A stretch of DNA of 64,000 bases from Eutreptiella sp. 'Long Island Sound 2002' (GCA_964036045.1 OZ038392.1:27458663-27522662); one strand, 5' to 3'. Shown: positions 51,601 to 63,779, counted from the stretch's first letter. The notes: generated by a model not told the origin, from the letters alone. A program made the numbers and translations.

Positions 51601-53582
51601 CTGACGACAAGTGGGTCCTAGTACCTCTGGGCCACTGGAACTGGAAGTGGAACCAGGCCAGGGGGAACTACTCCACCTATGAGCAGGAATTGCTCGCGGG
51701 TATGCTGGTGCTATCCTCACAAGCACGACTGTTGGGGAGTAACCCTGTGGTCTGGCTATGCGACCAAGAACCGGTCCGCAGTTTCCAGAAGGGCCCCCCA
51801 CCTGAGAAGGCCAAGCTACGTCGCTGGTGGACCTACCTCAGTCAACTACGGCTGACGGTACACCATATCCAGGGACTAAAGAACGAGTGTGCCGACTACA
51901 TCAGCCGCAACAACTTCGACGCCCTGATTGGTGCCCGGTCTGAAGCGCTGGCTAAGGAGGCGTTCAGCCGTATGGACGTACATCTGGACCTGAACATGAC
52001 CATGATACGCCCCCTGGATGGACTCCAACAATCGGAGTACCTACAGGAGTTTGGGGATATCTACCGGCGCCTGGAGAAACGTCTTGAGCCCCTCCTGGTC
52101 AACCAAGACCAGTGGAAGCGGGACAAGAGCTACCTCTGGCACGAGGACCGCATCGTGGTGCCTAGTGACCGAGTCCCAGCGCTGCTGAAGTGGACCCATG
52201 AGTCCAGTGGTCATGTGGGTGCTGACCGTACCCTGAGGCTGTTCAAGCAGTGGTTCCACACTACGTGGACTGACGACCAACTGCGGAAGACGCTCCTGCC
52301 TATCGTGGACAAGTGCCCGTGCAGGTCCTGTAAACCAGGGGATATCAGGGACAGAGGTCTCTACTCGACCCTGCCCATCCTTCACTGTGCTGACAGTGTT
52401 CTATACGTGGACTACACGGAGATGCCGAAGTTGGGGGGCTATGACTTCGCCCTCGTGGTAACCTGTGGGTTGACCAGGTTTACCCGGGTGTTCCCATGTA
52501 CCAAGCACATTACCGGAGAAGAGACTATCAAGATACTCCTGGAGGAGTGGTTTTGTGTCTATGGGGCGCCCAAGGAGATCAACTCCGATGAGGACGTACG
52601 AGTACGCTCAGACACTGGTTGGTACAAGAGGGTCCTGAGATCCCTCAATGTCCAGGTGTCTACGGGGATTCCCTACTCTCACACGAGCAACCCCCTATGT
52701 GAGCGACAGATTCGTGTCCTGAAGGAGAACGTCAGGATATGGTGCAAGACGGAACGCACCAGAGACTGGGTGAGACTACTCCCCGTCATATCCTTGATGA
52801 TGAACTCCCAAGAGAGTTCAGCTACTGGCTATTCGCCACATGAACTATTCATGGGGCGCCCGGCATGGTTCCTACATGCCCCCTATCCAGAGGATACCCA
52901 TTCTTCTGTGGGTGAATGGGTCCAAGAGCAACAAGCGAAGGTGGACAAGGCCAAGGCTATGCTCCAGAGAGTGAGGGAGCGTCAGTGGAACAAGAAGAAC
53001 AAGCACCGTGTACCGGCCACCTACCAAGAGGGGGACTGGGTGCTGGTGCACCACAGTCGACTACCCGCCTGGCCACGCTCTACCAGCGATGACCCATACT
53101 TCGGGCCGTACAAGATTCTATCTGTGGACGGTCACCGTATCACTGTGCGGTGTTCTCCCCGACTAGGGGGGACCCTGGTGTGCGCTGCGCAACACTTGAA
53201 GCGCTACCATGATCCTGAAGACCTCTGTGGGGAGGAGTGGGAGCTGAACGACGAGGAAATCGCCGCTCTGGACCTACAAGGGGCTGCCAACCCTATGGAA
53301 GTTGAAGGTGAACTCCCCGACATGAACGCCGAGGAGATGGCTAAGGAGGGCTTCTACTTGGTGAAGTCTGTCCTACGCCACCGCTATCGCCAGGGTTGGC
53401 GTTTCCTCACCCTCTGGGAAGGGTTTGGAGTCGAAGAGGCCACCTGGGAGCCCTTCTCTGCATTTGTTCTACCTGAGAAACGCCTAAACTCAGTTCTGGT
53501 TGACTACTTGTCCGAGAACAACCTTGGTGAGTTGTTGAGGCTCGCTGAGACGCTTGCCTCCAAGACTAAAGCTAGAGACTGA
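48654..53582 (+). CDS. pol: E2 Pol: protease, RT, RNase H, integrase, chromodomain
   Basis: Open frame of about 1,640 codons in frame with gag. Numbering from the first GTG at 48684: protease LDTGATIS (Asp 18); an ELFAS…CSPDWG domain at about 173-240; an acidic linker; RT with MPFGVANAPALFQ and the catalytic HIDDV (Asp 777 and 778, with His where Tyr or Phe is usual); RNase H with ILVTDASNVGGGG and STYEQELLAG; an integrase HHCC finger (WTHESSGH, CPCRSC); a DDE core at Asp 1243, Asp 1302 and Glu 1340; an integrase tail (DPYFGPYKILSVDGHRITVR); and a chromodomain near 1556-1610 (GWRFLTLWEGFGVEEATWEP). The chromodomain probably directs insertion by binding a histone mark. No break seen, so this is the one potentially functional enzyme set in the window. 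Confidence 0.93.
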   Translation, partial: RGRSGGTQDLVFWVRIRLGGREYLGVLDTGATISIVAKKILPCGSLKNTMTTAAIRMGDGHVVHSCGDCEVEVPMGSRTIAHRLYVMDTDAFDFVLGTDFFLQHSQIQSLTLQAPYLLYVDHGSGRESVPLEQSEHTSSYLRLSKEEPSNMMAASKTEDYLLLGEVLDQGLKELGYSREDLSVELFASDKQHVLDLYCSKGKNCSYKFYWPSFGMAYGNPRFSELGKVLTKVALERSRMVLCSPDWGAHGGNEYWRTLLDKLTISSVRLPDEPIYVPLGRKTPIGKPGWGSMLSMVDGGLTTIPWEDLDPTLVQAIQRQSDGLALGDLKDRLRPQDAVETTPGGDEYVVTDTNAPNSPCHVPVPDGVSECGLSELPSSIHSDDETEHDAFFVQTAVEEVENAEYVAPLKPLLSMRVEDPVDEELDPRSRLREYVDSKRRLVAKKLCYAKPTRSSWPLKEGRMGDLSQLKEDLEQKITTWQREVDLKLMKSVWGAHVRTPEEDDLSEECVCEPPRACLCCHRPPEMVEQDLLYAYQGLKDATAGEESVEDHLPTSTQGASNLHSDEDMEDKIKVLDPRVQKLIRTYLEVFGELPPPASCDKLVQMDLKLKPEFVGHKIRRRPYPAPKEQADEIERQIQECIDAGLVLEYKDGDYPLHCSPCFLVAKPGSTAKRLVVDYGELNKKTLNHSGSIPNMESTLEKIASCRYKTKMDKRSGFWQVDLTPNAQELLAFITPQGRVFKWKVMPFGVANAPALFQELMNKILSILRRRPKVQELISRGAQMEAHIDDVCLGTNTQEDHLILLGEFFAVCQENHTRLKLERCEFMQETMQYLGFDVGYGWWTPAASKAKPLMDAKVRHEDPKKGLHDVRSFIGACNFYRRHIKNFTHTSAVLTDLIKKSTTWRWGPQEQQAFDELKDKVANAKCLGVPRAQGEIILVTDASNVGGGGTLFQWQALEKEEFDSAISQWGTEGLNQDGILKHSYPDDKWVLVPLGHWNWKWNQARGNYSTYEQELLAGMLVLSSQARLLGSNPVVWLCDQEPVRSFQKGPPPEKAKLRRWWTYLSQLRLTVHHIQGLKNECADYISRNNFDALIGARSEALAKEAFSRMDVHLDLNMTMIRPLDGLQQSEYLQEFGDIYRRLEKRLEPLLVNQDQWKRDKSYLWHEDRIVVPSDRVPALLKWTHESSGHVGADRTLRLFKQWFHTTWTDDQLRKTLLPIVDKCPCRSCKPGDIRDRGLYSTLPILHCADSVLYVDYTEMPKLGGYDFALVVTCGLTRFTRVFPCTKHITGEETIKILLEEWFCVYGAPKEINSDEDVRVRSDTGWYKRVLRSLNVQVSTGIPYSHTSNPLCERQIRVLKENVRIWCKTERTRDWVRLLPVISLMMNSQESSATGYSPHELFMGRPAWFLHAPYPEDTHSSVGEWVQEQQAKVDKAKAMLQRVRERQWNKKNKHRVPATYQEGDWVLVHHSRLPAWPRSTSDDPYFGPYKILSVDGHRITVRCSPRLGGTLVCAAQHLKRYHDPEDLCGEEWELNDEEIAALDLQGAANPMEVEGELPDMNAEEMAKEGFYLVKSVLRHRYRQGWRFLTLWEGFGVEEATWEPFSAFVLPEKRLNSVLVDYLSENNLGELLRLAETLASKTKARD

Positions 53583-55852
53583 ACCTTACCCTTACCTGCC
53601 AAAGCGTATGTGTGAGTGTGCTAGTCCTAAGGTCCTGAGAGCAAGCCGCAGAAGTGGTGTCCTAATTATACCCAAGTCTGCGCCCTTGCTAAACCTGGAG
53701 GGTTGGCTTATTGATGCCACGGGGTACGCCCCGGGTCTCCCCTCCCCTATGCGCCCAATTTCTGTGCTGGCGCAAAACCTTGGGGGAATACCCAGCGTGC
53801 TAACCCAGGTATTGTTTTCCCCACCTATCTGTCTACTACAGGGAGGGGTGGCCAAAAGCTATGAAGGCATGCAAAACGCCTGTTTGCTATGTGGCCAAAA
53901 CACTGACCTAACCACTGTCACAGCCCACCAACCCCGCTAAAATTGCAGGAAAAGGGTGGGACAGTGACACACCCCCTACAGGTCCTACACACCCTACAGT
54001 GGCACCATCCTGGTGGGCGAGCACTGGGCAACTGGCTCTAGCCCCCACTCAGGACTACCACTCCTACACGCACACTCTACTGGGCGTTGCGAAGATGAAG
54101 GTCTCTTGGGTCCTAGCGACCCTCCTGTGAAATGGCAAGATAACACAGCGCTACTAAGCAACTGTGGCCTAACAGGGGACGCCACAACGCGTTTCCCCTG
54201 CTAGGGCTTGGAGGGAAGGAGTGCTCTCGTGTGCAAGGCGCAGATGTCGATGAAGTCGGACTCCTTGCTCTGCCACAGGCGGAGCGGAGTTACTTGTTTG
54301 TGTGATCTGCGCCCCTGTTTAGCAGGGCATAAAAAAATGCTGCTGCACCACTCACCCTACCTGCCCACCTGTAAAACAGAGGCGAATGAAAGGGCGTTTG
54401 CGGCTGAGGAACCAAGCCACGCTCCAGGTATTATACCCTTCTCAGCGTGACCTATAACACACTGTCCGCAAACACGCTGCAGGAGCAGCTACCCTTATCA
54501 AGCAAGCAAGCGTTAAGGGACTCCTCAGGTTCTCTTAAAGAACGTACCGAGGAGCCCCTGTGTAGCCTAAACAAGGTTTACCGTGCGCACTTCGCGTGGC
54601 CTACCCTTTAATGCGTGTGTGCATGCGCGAGTATGCACTTCCCACTTGGGCAAACCTGCCCATCTCAGCGTCGATCTTGACTCCACCAGGGGGTGGCCCC
54701 GCCTGGGCGTACCTACCTTACCTACCGCTGGGAAGTGAAGCAAGGTGAGAGAACAAAAGGGGCGCACGCGAAGAACGTTGCTATGCACTTGTGTGTATGA
54801 CTAATCACCCTGATCTGACCGCTAATCATCTGCAATCTTTCTAATCAATCCCTCTACCGCGTCCTATCGTGGTTATCGTTGTTGGCGCTGCTACACTACT
54901 CGTTCACGGAGACACGAGACGAGCAATGTGTATGCGGCATGCGAGACAAGCATACCTGTAGTTTATACCTGATTCATTGAAGTCTTTTCAATTGATTTTC
55001 GAATTCTTGAATTTTCGAATCTTCTATTAGTGTGGGTGGAATCTGTATGTTTGTTTATTAATGTGTGTCTCGTCATTTTCAAGACTACGTGATACATACG
55101 TTTATAATTCCATTATTTTTCCATTTTCCGGCGCTTCGCTAGGAGCCGCTCCTGCGCGCCGCCATTTTATGCGTATGAATTTCTGGATTTAAAAAATCCA
55201 GAGATGACTATAATTTCTATAAAAATGTGCTTCTGATGCACAATTGGATTCTACTCAGGTGTGTCGTTTCAGAAAAATTCTACGCCGTCATTTGACGGAT
55301 TTTGGTGTCGTTGCTTCGTTTTTGCGTGGATTCGTCCATAATTCTCCCATTCCTGCCTCTGCAGATACCCACGCGCAGCCTCGCTGAGTAGGCCGTGTTC
55401 GGGCCGAAACGCAGGTGCCTGGAGAGACTGAGCAGAACCAAGACCCCACCAAGGGGCAAATTTAATTTTCTTTCGACTCCCTTCGCCCTAAGACAGGTCA
55501 CAGGTCGCCAGCAGGTTTACGAGAACCCATGCGAGTGTGTATAATGTGTCTTGCGTTTGGGTTGTGTCGACGCTGCGTCTTGGAGGGAGGGATGCATATG
55601 CACATGTTTGGCATGCTCCCATACTAACCCAACCAAGCCACAGGAGCCCCGGCAGCGCCATGAGCGCTGAGTCTTCTGTAGGAAACTGTACAATCAGAGC
55701 AGCAAAAGGACGCCAGCCATGGTGAGCGCCCATTTTTCAGTGTGAGGGAGACTGTAGGTATTTTAAAGTAGGTGTGGAAACCAAGGAAAGGCCAAGAAAA
55801 ATTCCCTTTTTCCTAAAATGCGACAGTGGTGGCCACCACAGCACAAGGGGGG
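53583..55852 (+). other. E2 3' region, 2.3 kb, with hairpin and polypurine tract
   Basis: No convincing ORF. It is shared with E1 (60838-62986), as in the blocks CAACACTG…, the hairpin at 54521-54554, CGGCGCTTCGCTAGGAGCCG (about 55130) and GGTGGCCACCACAGCACAAG before the tract. The tract CAAGGGGGG (to 55852) abuts the LTR. Its length is unusual for a Gypsy 3' region and could hold regulatory RNA structures. Confidence 0.7.
54521..54554 (+). other. Conserved hairpin in the E2 3' region
   Basis: CTCCTCAGGTTCT and AGAACGTACCGAGGAG pair around a small loop (TTAA). Counterparts at 61672-61705 and, on the minus strand, 26115-26148. Some base pairs are changed on both sides. Confidence 0.6.
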
Positions 55853-56650
55853 AGTAAGAAAAAGTGCTTTTCCATTGCTTTGAGGCATACTCTAGTTGTA
55901 TTAGAGATGCACTGAGCATCCATGCATTTTAATCTTAGTATTGGTCTAACCAAAACTGGTGATAACACATTTTGACCTATGGAACCAAACACCCAATCAG
56001 GATATGGAGTGGACCCCTCAATCCCCTTTCAATGTGAAGTAAAACATCTTTTCCTGAGTTGACTGAGCACTGACATACCTAAGGTAGAGCCTATGAATTT
56101 ATCTATGTTTTTCCATGAATACTTATCTGCCCTAGTGGTATGCACCATAGGGGGCTAGGCACCTCTTTTTGAGAGGTCCTGGGTTCAATTCCTGGTCAGC
56201 CTAGCTCAGTAGGAAGATCCCATGTGACATGGCAGTGACCTCATCGCCACATACCATGCCACCTCAGCACATATGGGACCCAAATCAAAGAGTGCACATC
56301 TCCTAAGATGGCACTATGGAGAGAGAGTGATCCTGAGGCAGTTTTCTAACTCTTTTCCTAAAACATTTCAGCTATCTTTGTGAATATGCATTCATTTGTA
56401 ACCTGAGCTGTAGTTTCTGTGAATATCCAATCATCTTTCACTGTTTACACTGCAGCCCTTCATGCTTTGATCCTGAATTACCGTCTCCTTGCATACTATT
56501 GGCTTGGGCTATCCTGGATTGAGTTGGCTTTACTGTATTTCAACAAACAAAAGCTTTTCATCATCCAAAACCAGCAGCAGGACACCCTACAGCAACAACA
56601 AGCAGCAGGAGGAGCAAAAACACAGTGCTGAAAACACTATAAACTTTTCT
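55853..56650 (+). repeat. 3' LTR of E2
   Basis: 798 bp, matching 45257-46054 with 5 differences seen. tRNA-like segment at 56120-56213. Followed by the second GGGAG. Confidence 0.93.
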
Positions 56651-56655
56651 GGGAG

Positions 56656-59600
56656 CCCGTGGGGGCAACGAGTACTGGCGAACCCTCCTGGACAGGCTGA
56701 CTATCAGCTCTGTTCGGTTACCTGATGAGGCCATCTACGTGCCTCTGGGGCGTAAGACGCCTATCGGGAAACCCGGATGGGGGAGTATGCTCAGTGTGGT
56801 GGACGGAGGTCTTGCCTCCATCCCCTGGGAGGACCTGGACTCGACTCTGGTCCAGGCTATACAACGAGAAAGTGATGGACTCGCCTTGGGTGACTTGAAG
56901 GATCGACTACGACCTCAAGATGCTATTGAGACTATACCCGGAGGAGATTAATACGTCGTGACTAACACCAACGCCCCCAACTCTCCCTGCCATGTACCTG
57001 TTCATGATGGATTCTCTGAGTGTGGACTATCTGAGCTACCTAGCTCTATCCACTCAGATGACGAAACTGAGCACGACGCCTTCTTCGTGCAGACCTGTGT
57101 GGAGGAAGTGGAGAACGCCAAGTACGTCGCCCCACTGAAACCCCTACTCTCCATGAGGGTGAAAGACCCCGTGGATGAAGAGCTGGACCCTCGATCCAGG
57201 CTAAGGGAGTATGTGGACTCCAAGAGGAAGTTGGTGGCGAAAGAGCTATGCTACGCTAAGCCTACCCGCAGCTCATGGTCACTGAAGCGAGAACGTATGG
57301 GAGATCTATCCCAATTGAAGGAGGACCTCGAACAGAAGATCACCACCTGGCAAAGGGAGGTAGATCTTAAGCTCATGAAGAGCGTGTGGGGTGCCCATGT
57401 GAGGACCCCAGAGGAGGACGACCTCTCGGAGGAATGTGTATGTGAACCCCCTTGAGCGTGCCTATGTTGCCATCGTCCACCGGAGATGGTTGAACGAGAC
57501 CTACTATATGCCTACCAAGGGTTGAAGGATACTACCAAGGGCGAAGAGTCGGTGGAGGATCACCTCCCGACGTCTATTACTCAGGGGGCAAGCAACTTAC
57601 ACTCTGACAAGGACATGGAGGACAAGATCAAGCTATTGGACCTGCGGGTGCAGACGCTTATAAGGACCTATCTGAAGGTGTTCGGAGAACTACCCCCCCC
57701 AGCCTCATGTGACAAGCTGGTACAGATGGACCTCAAGCTGAAACCCGAGTTCGTGGGTCACAAGATCCGGAGGAGACCCTATCCAGCTCCTAAAGAGCAG
57801 GCCGACGAGATTGAGCGACAGATACAAGAATGTATCGACGCTGGCCTAGTCCTGGAGTACAAGGATGGGGACTACCCCTAACACTGCAGCCCCTGTTTCC
57901 TGGTGGCTAAACCTGGGTCTACAGCCAAACGACTGGTAGTGGACTACGGAGAGCTGAACAAGAAAACACTGAACCACTCAGGGTCAATTCCTAACATGGA
58001 GTCTACCCTTGAGAAGATAGCCTCCTGTCGCTACAAGACCAAGATGGACAAGAGGAGCGGATTCTGGCAGGTGGACCTGACGCCCAACGCTCAGGAGCTA
58101 CTAGCCTTCATCACCCCTCAGGGGAGGGTGTTCAAGTGGAAGGTCATGCCATTTGGCGTGGCCAACGCACCCGCTCTATTCCAAGAGCTGATGAACAAGA
58201 TCTTGTCCATCCTACGAAGGAGACCTAAGGTGCAGGAACTCATATCCCGTGGGGCCCAGATGGAAGGACACATCGACGATGTGTGCCTCGGGACCAATAC
58301 CCAGGAGGATCACCTAATCCTCTTGGGTGAGTTCTTTGCGGTCTGCCAGGAGAACCACACACGACTCAAGCTGGAGAAGTGTGAGTTCATGCAGGAGACC
58401 ATGCAGTACCTGGGGTTTGACGCTGGCTATGGGTGGTGGACCCCAGCGGCCTCTAAGGCCAAACACCTGATGGACGCTAAGGTACGACACGAAGACCCCA
58501 AGAAAGGACTTCATGATGTACGCAGTTTCATTGGGGCGTGCAACTTCTATCGCCGCCATATCAAAAACTTCACCTACACCAGCGCCATTCTGACGGACTT
58601 GATCAAGAAGAGTACTACTTGGCGCTGGGGCCCACAAGAGCAACAAGCGTTTGACGAGCTCAAAGACAAGGTGGCCAACGCTAAGTGCTTGGGCGTGCCT
58701 AGGGCACAAGCAGAGATTATCCTGGTGACCGACGCCAGCAATGTGGGCGGTGGTGGAACGTTGTTCCAATGGCAAGCACTAGAGAAGGAGGAGTTCGACT
58801 CGGCCATTTCCCAATGGGGGACGGAAGGTCTCAACCGAGATGGAACTCTCATTCACAGCTACCCTGACGACAAGTGGGTCCTAGTACCTCTGGGCCACTG
58901 GAACTGGAAATGGAACCAGGCCAGGGGGAACTACTCCACCTATGAGCAGGAATTGCTCGCGGGTATGCTAGTGCTATCCTCACAAGCACGACTGTTGGGG
59001 AGTAACCCTGTGGTCTGGCTGTGCGACCAAGAGCCGGTCCGCACTTTCCAGAAGGGTCCTCCACCTGAGAAGGCCAAGCTACGGCGCTGGTGGACCTACC
59101 TCAGCCAACTACGGCTGACTGTACACCATATCCAGGGAGTGAAGAACGAGTGTGCAGACTACATCAGCCGCAACAACTTCGACGCCCTGATTGGTGCCCG
59201 GTCTGAAGCGCTGGCTAAGGAGGCGTTCAGCCGTATGGACGTCCACTTGGACCTCAACATGACTATGATACGCCCCCTGGATGGACTCCAACAATCGGAG
59301 TACCTGAAGGAGTTTGGGGATATCTACAAGCGCCTGGGGAAACGCCTTGAACCCCTCCTGGTCAACCAAGATCAGTGGAAGAGAGACAAGAGCTACCTCT
59401 GGCACGAGGACCGCATCGTGGTACCCAGTGGCAGAGTCCCAGCGCTGCTGAAGTGGACCCATGAGTCCAGCGGTCGTGTGGGTGCTGACCGTACCCTGAG
59501 GCTATTCAAGCTGTGGTTCCACACTACGTGGATTGACGCCCAGCTGCGGAAAACCCTCCAGCCTGTCGTGGACAAGTGCCCGTGTAGGTCCTGCAAACCA

Positions 59601-60837
59601 GGGGATATCAGGGACAGAGGTCTCTACTCGACCCTGCCCATCCCTCACTGTGCTAACAGTGTTCTATACGTGGACTACACGGAGATGCCGAAGTTCGGGG
59701 GCTATGACTTCGCCCTCGTGGTAACCTGTGGGTTAACCAGGTTTACCAGAGTATTCCCCTGTACCAAGCACATTACCGGAGAGGAGACTATCAAGATACT
59801 CCTGGAGGAGTGGTTTTGTGTCTATGGGGCGCCTAGGGAGATCAACTCCGACGAGGACGTACGAGTACGCTCAGATACCGGCTGGTACAAGAGGTTCCTG
59901 AGATCCCTCAATGTCCAGGTGTCTACGGGGATACCCTACTCTCACACGAGCAACCCCCTATGTGAGCGACAGATTCGTGTCCTCAAGGAGAATGTAAGGA
60001 TATGGTGCAAAACTGAACGCACCAGAGACTGGGTGAGACTAATCCCCGTCATATCCTTGATGATGAACTCCCAAGAGAGTTCGGCAACTGGCTACTCGCC
60101 CCATGAGCTATTCCTAGGGCGCCCGGCATGGTTCCTACATGCCCCCTATCCAGAGGACACCCATTCTACAGTTGGTGAATGGGTTCAAGAGCAACAAGCG
60201 AAGGTGGAAAGGGCCAAGGCTATGCTCCAGAGAGTGAGGGAGCGTCAGTGGAACAAGAAGAACAAGCACCGAGTACCGGCCACCTACCAAGAGGGGGACT
60301 GGGTGCTGGTGCACCACAGCCGACTACCCGCCTGGCCACGCTCTACCAGCGATGACCCATATTTCGGGCCCTACAAGATTCTATCTGTGGATGGACACCG
60401 TATAACCGTGCGGTGTTCTCCCCGTCTAGGGGGGACCCTGGTGTGCGCTGCTCAACACCTGAAGCGCTACTATGATCCTCTGTGAGTAGGAGTGGAAGCT
60501 GAACGACGAGGAAATCGCCGCCCTAGACCTACAAGGGGCTGCCAGCCCTACGGAAGTTGAAGGGGAACTCCCCGACATGGATGCCGAGGAGATGGCTAAG
60601 GAGGGCTTCTACCTGGTGAAGTCTGTCCTACGCCACCGCTATCGCCAGGGTTGGCGCTTCCTCACCCTCTGGGAAGGGTTTGGAGTCGAAGAGGCCACCT
60701 GGGAGCCCTTCTCTGCGTTTGTTCTACCTGAGGGACGCCTAAACTCAGTTCTGGTCGACTACTTGTCCCAGAACAACCTTGGTGAGTTGCTGAGGCTCGC
60801 TGAGATGCTTGCCTCCAAGACTAAAGCTAGGGACTGA
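56656..60837 (+). pseudogene. E1 pol, second part (linker to chromodomain)
   Basis: Continues the E1 pol frame after E2. Compared with intact E2 pol it has stops at 56949-56951 (TAA), 57453-57455 (TGA for CGA) and 57879-57881 (TAA), and an 8-base loss between CCT repeats near 60479 that shifts the frame. The long middle part (57882-60485) is open and covers RT (GHIDDVCLG), RNase H, and integrase with all DDE residues. The chromodomain is in the shifted frame (60577-60837, ending TGA). The stops leave it without a full product. Confidence 0.92.
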
Positions 60838-62986
60838 ACCCTACCCCTAAGTGTGCTACGTATGTCTGTGTGTGTCTCACTTCTCTCCCGGTCGTGGCTC
60901 CCAACTCAATGGGCCTTCGCTGATGTCGGACCGAAGGTCCTAGTCAGTTACTGGTACCACTCCTATGGCGCCCAGTTTCTGTGCTGGCGCCTATCCTTGG
61001 GGGAATACGGCAAAAGCCCTACTTACTAGAGGGGAGGGGTGGCCAAGTGTGCTAAGGGCAAACAAAACGCCCATTTTTGCTAAAGGCCAAAAGCTAACGC
61101 ACTCCCCTGCCCACGTGGAAAAGCACGCGGGACAGGAGACACCACTACGCTACACACCCTACCTACAGTGGCACCATCCTGGTGGGCGAGCGCTACTGCA
61201 ACTGGCTCAAGCCCCCACGCAGGACTACCACCCCTACACGCACGCTCTACTGGGTGGTGTTGGAGTTAAACTCGTGGGTCCTAATGCCCCCCCTGTGAAG
61301 AAGACAAGAGAACACAGCGCTACTAAGCTTCTGTGGCCTAACAGGGACGCCACAACGCGTTTCCCTGCTAGGGCTTGGAGGGAACGGGTGCTCTTGTTGC
61401 GTGCACAGCGTGGATTTTGAAGATGTCGGGCTACGCTTGCCACTCCTGGCTGAGTCGTAGCTTGTTGTTTGTGTGATCAGCGCCGTATATTTTAGCACGG
61501 CTCCAAGCGACTGCACCAATCACCCTACCTGCCCACCTGTAAAGCAAAGGCCAATGAAGAGGTGTTTGCGGCTGAGGAACGAAGCCACACTCCACGTATT
61601 ATACGCTTCTCAGTGTGACCTATAATACGCTGTCCTCAAACACCCCTGTCAAGCAAGCAAGCGTTAAGAGACTCCTCAGGTTCTCTTAAAGAAGGTACCG
61701 AGGAGCCCCTGGGTAACCTAAACAAGGTTTACCGCGCGCATTTCGCGTGGCCTACCCTTTAATGCGTGTGTGAATGCACGAGCATGCACGAGTGGACGCT
61801 TTGCCTTCCTAATCTTACACACCATCACGAACTCCACCAGGGGGTGGCCCCACCTGGGCTTACCTACCTTACCTACCGCTGGAGAATGAAGCAAGGTGAG
61901 GAGAACGGCGTGACACAAGCGAAAAACGTCGCTATGCACTTGTGTGTATGTCTAACCACCCTGATCTTACCTCTAATCATCTGCAATCTTTCTAATCTGT
62001 CCCTCTATCGTTTGTTAGCGCTGCTACAAGGCACGTTCACGGAGACACGAGACGAGCAATGTGCATGCTGCATACGAGACGAGCACACCTGTGGTTTATA
62101 CCTGATTCATTGAAGTCCTTCTGTTGATTTTTGAAATCTTGAATCTTGAATTCATTCTGCCAATGTGGGTGGAATCTTTATGTTAGTCTATTTATGTGTG
62201 TTTCGTCATTTTCGTCATTCTGCGTAACATACGTCATAATCTTATTAATTCCGTATTTTCCGGCGCTTCGCTAGGAGCCGCTCCTGCGCGCCGCCTTTTT
62301 CTGCGTAGAAATTTCTTGATTTAAAAAATCAAGAGATGACTACAAATTTTATAAAAATGTGCATCTGATGCACAATTGGATTCTGTCCAGGTGTGTGCCT
62401 TCAGAAAAATTATAGGCTGTCATTTGACGGATTTAGGTGTTGTCGCTTCGCGTTTGCGTGAATTCGTCCCTCATCCTCCCATTCCTCTGTTGTACAGACC
62501 TCCTCGCAAAGCCTCGTTGAGTAGGCCGCTGTTCTGGCCGAAAAGCAGCAGCAGGAGACTGAACCAGAATCAGGACCCCTCCAAGGGGCAATTCTAATTA
62601 AATCAGCGCACCCTCGCCCCAGTACCAGGACGGGTGTCTCCATCAGGTTCAATGAGACTTGGGTCGAGCGTCCTATGAGAGTCTAGCGTTGGGTTGTGTT
62701 ATGCTGCAGCTTGGAGGGAGGGATGCACATGCATATGGTCTTGGCATGCCCTACCTTAACCCCACCAAGCCACAGGAACCCCGGCAGCGCGAAGAGCGCT
62801 GAGTTTTCTGTTGGAAATTGTCATCAACAATGCAGCAAGAGTCGCTGGCCATGGTAAAGCGCTCTTTTCCAGTGTTACGGAAGCTATAGGTATTTTAAAG
62901 TAGATGTGGAAGCCAAGGAAAGGCCAAGAAAAAAATCCCTTTTTCCTGAAAATGCGACAGTGGTGGCCACCACAGCACAAGGGGGG
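60838..62986 (+). other. E1 3' region with hairpin and polypurine tract
   Basis: No gene. It matches the E2 3' region through much of its length. The hairpin is at 61672-61705 and the tract CACAAGGGGGG ends at 62986. Confidence 0.7.
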
Positions 62987-63779
62987 AGTAAGAAAAAGTG
63001 CTTTTCCAATGCTTTAGGGTATACTTTGGTTGTATAAGAGGTGCTCTAAGCACTCATGCATTTTTATCTTAGTATTGGCCCAACCAAAATGGATGATAAC
63101 ACATTTTGACCTATGGAACCAAACACTAAATCAGGATGTGGTGTGGACCCCTTTATCCCCAAGCTATAGGCACTAAAACATCTTTTCCTGGGTTGCTGAG
63201 GCACTGATATACTGAAGGCAGAGCCTATGAATTTATCTATGTTTTCTCATGAATTCTTAGCTATCCTAGTGGATTGCACCCTAGGGGGCTGGGGCACCTC
63301 TTTTTGAGAGGTCCTGGGTTCAATACCCAGTCAGCCTAGCTAAGTAGGAATATCCCATGTGACATGGCAGTGACCTCATCGCCACAAGCCATGCCACCTC
63401 AGCACCTATGGGACCCAAAAACAAAGAGTGCACATCTCAAGATGGCACTGTGGATGAGAGTGAGCCCTTGGGGCAGTTTTCCAATCAGTTTTTCTCAAAC
63501 ATGTCAAATATTTCATCCTGAGTTGCATTGAATGTTTTTTTGCTGTGGTCTATTGTTGATAGCTTTCTTTATCTAACTCTTTGTGACTGCAGCCCTTCAT
63601 GCTTTGATCCTGAACTTCTTCTACTTGCTTATCTCTCGCTTGGGTTATCCTGAAATGGTTGTATTTTCACAATAAAACATTTTCCTCATCAAAAACAAGC
63701 AGCAGGAACCCTACACCAGCAGCAAGCAGCAGGAGAGGCACAACAAAAACACAGTGTTGAAATCACTATAAAACTTTCT
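62987..63779 (+). repeat. 3' LTR of E1
   Basis: 793 bp, matching 41154-41946 with 7 differences counted. tRNA-like segment at 63256-63345. Followed by AAGAA. Confidence 0.92.

Larger units (their letters stand above)
45257..56650 (+). mobile_element. Ty3/Gypsy chromovirus E2, young, nested in E1
   Basis: 11.4 kb from LTR to LTR, both 798 bp, with 5 differences counted between them, and flanked by GGGAG duplications. It contains gag (46153-48653), pol (48654-53582) and a 2.3 kb 3' region ending in the polypurine tract CACAAGGGGGG. Pol is fully open. Gag has a single-base loss near 47017, so the copy may depend on others for Gag. E2 and E1 are sister subfamilies. Confidence 0.95.
41154..63779 (+). 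mobile_element. Ty3/Gypsy chromovirus E1, complete but decayed, split by E2
   Basis: Two LTRs of 793 bp (41154-41946 and 62987-63779) flank gag and pol. The 5-bp duplication AAGAA is at 41149-41153 and 63780-63784. The interior is interrupted at 45256/56656 by E2. With E2 removed it is about 11.2 kb. I count 7 differences between the LTRs. Gag and pol contain several stops and indels. Confidence 0.93.
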
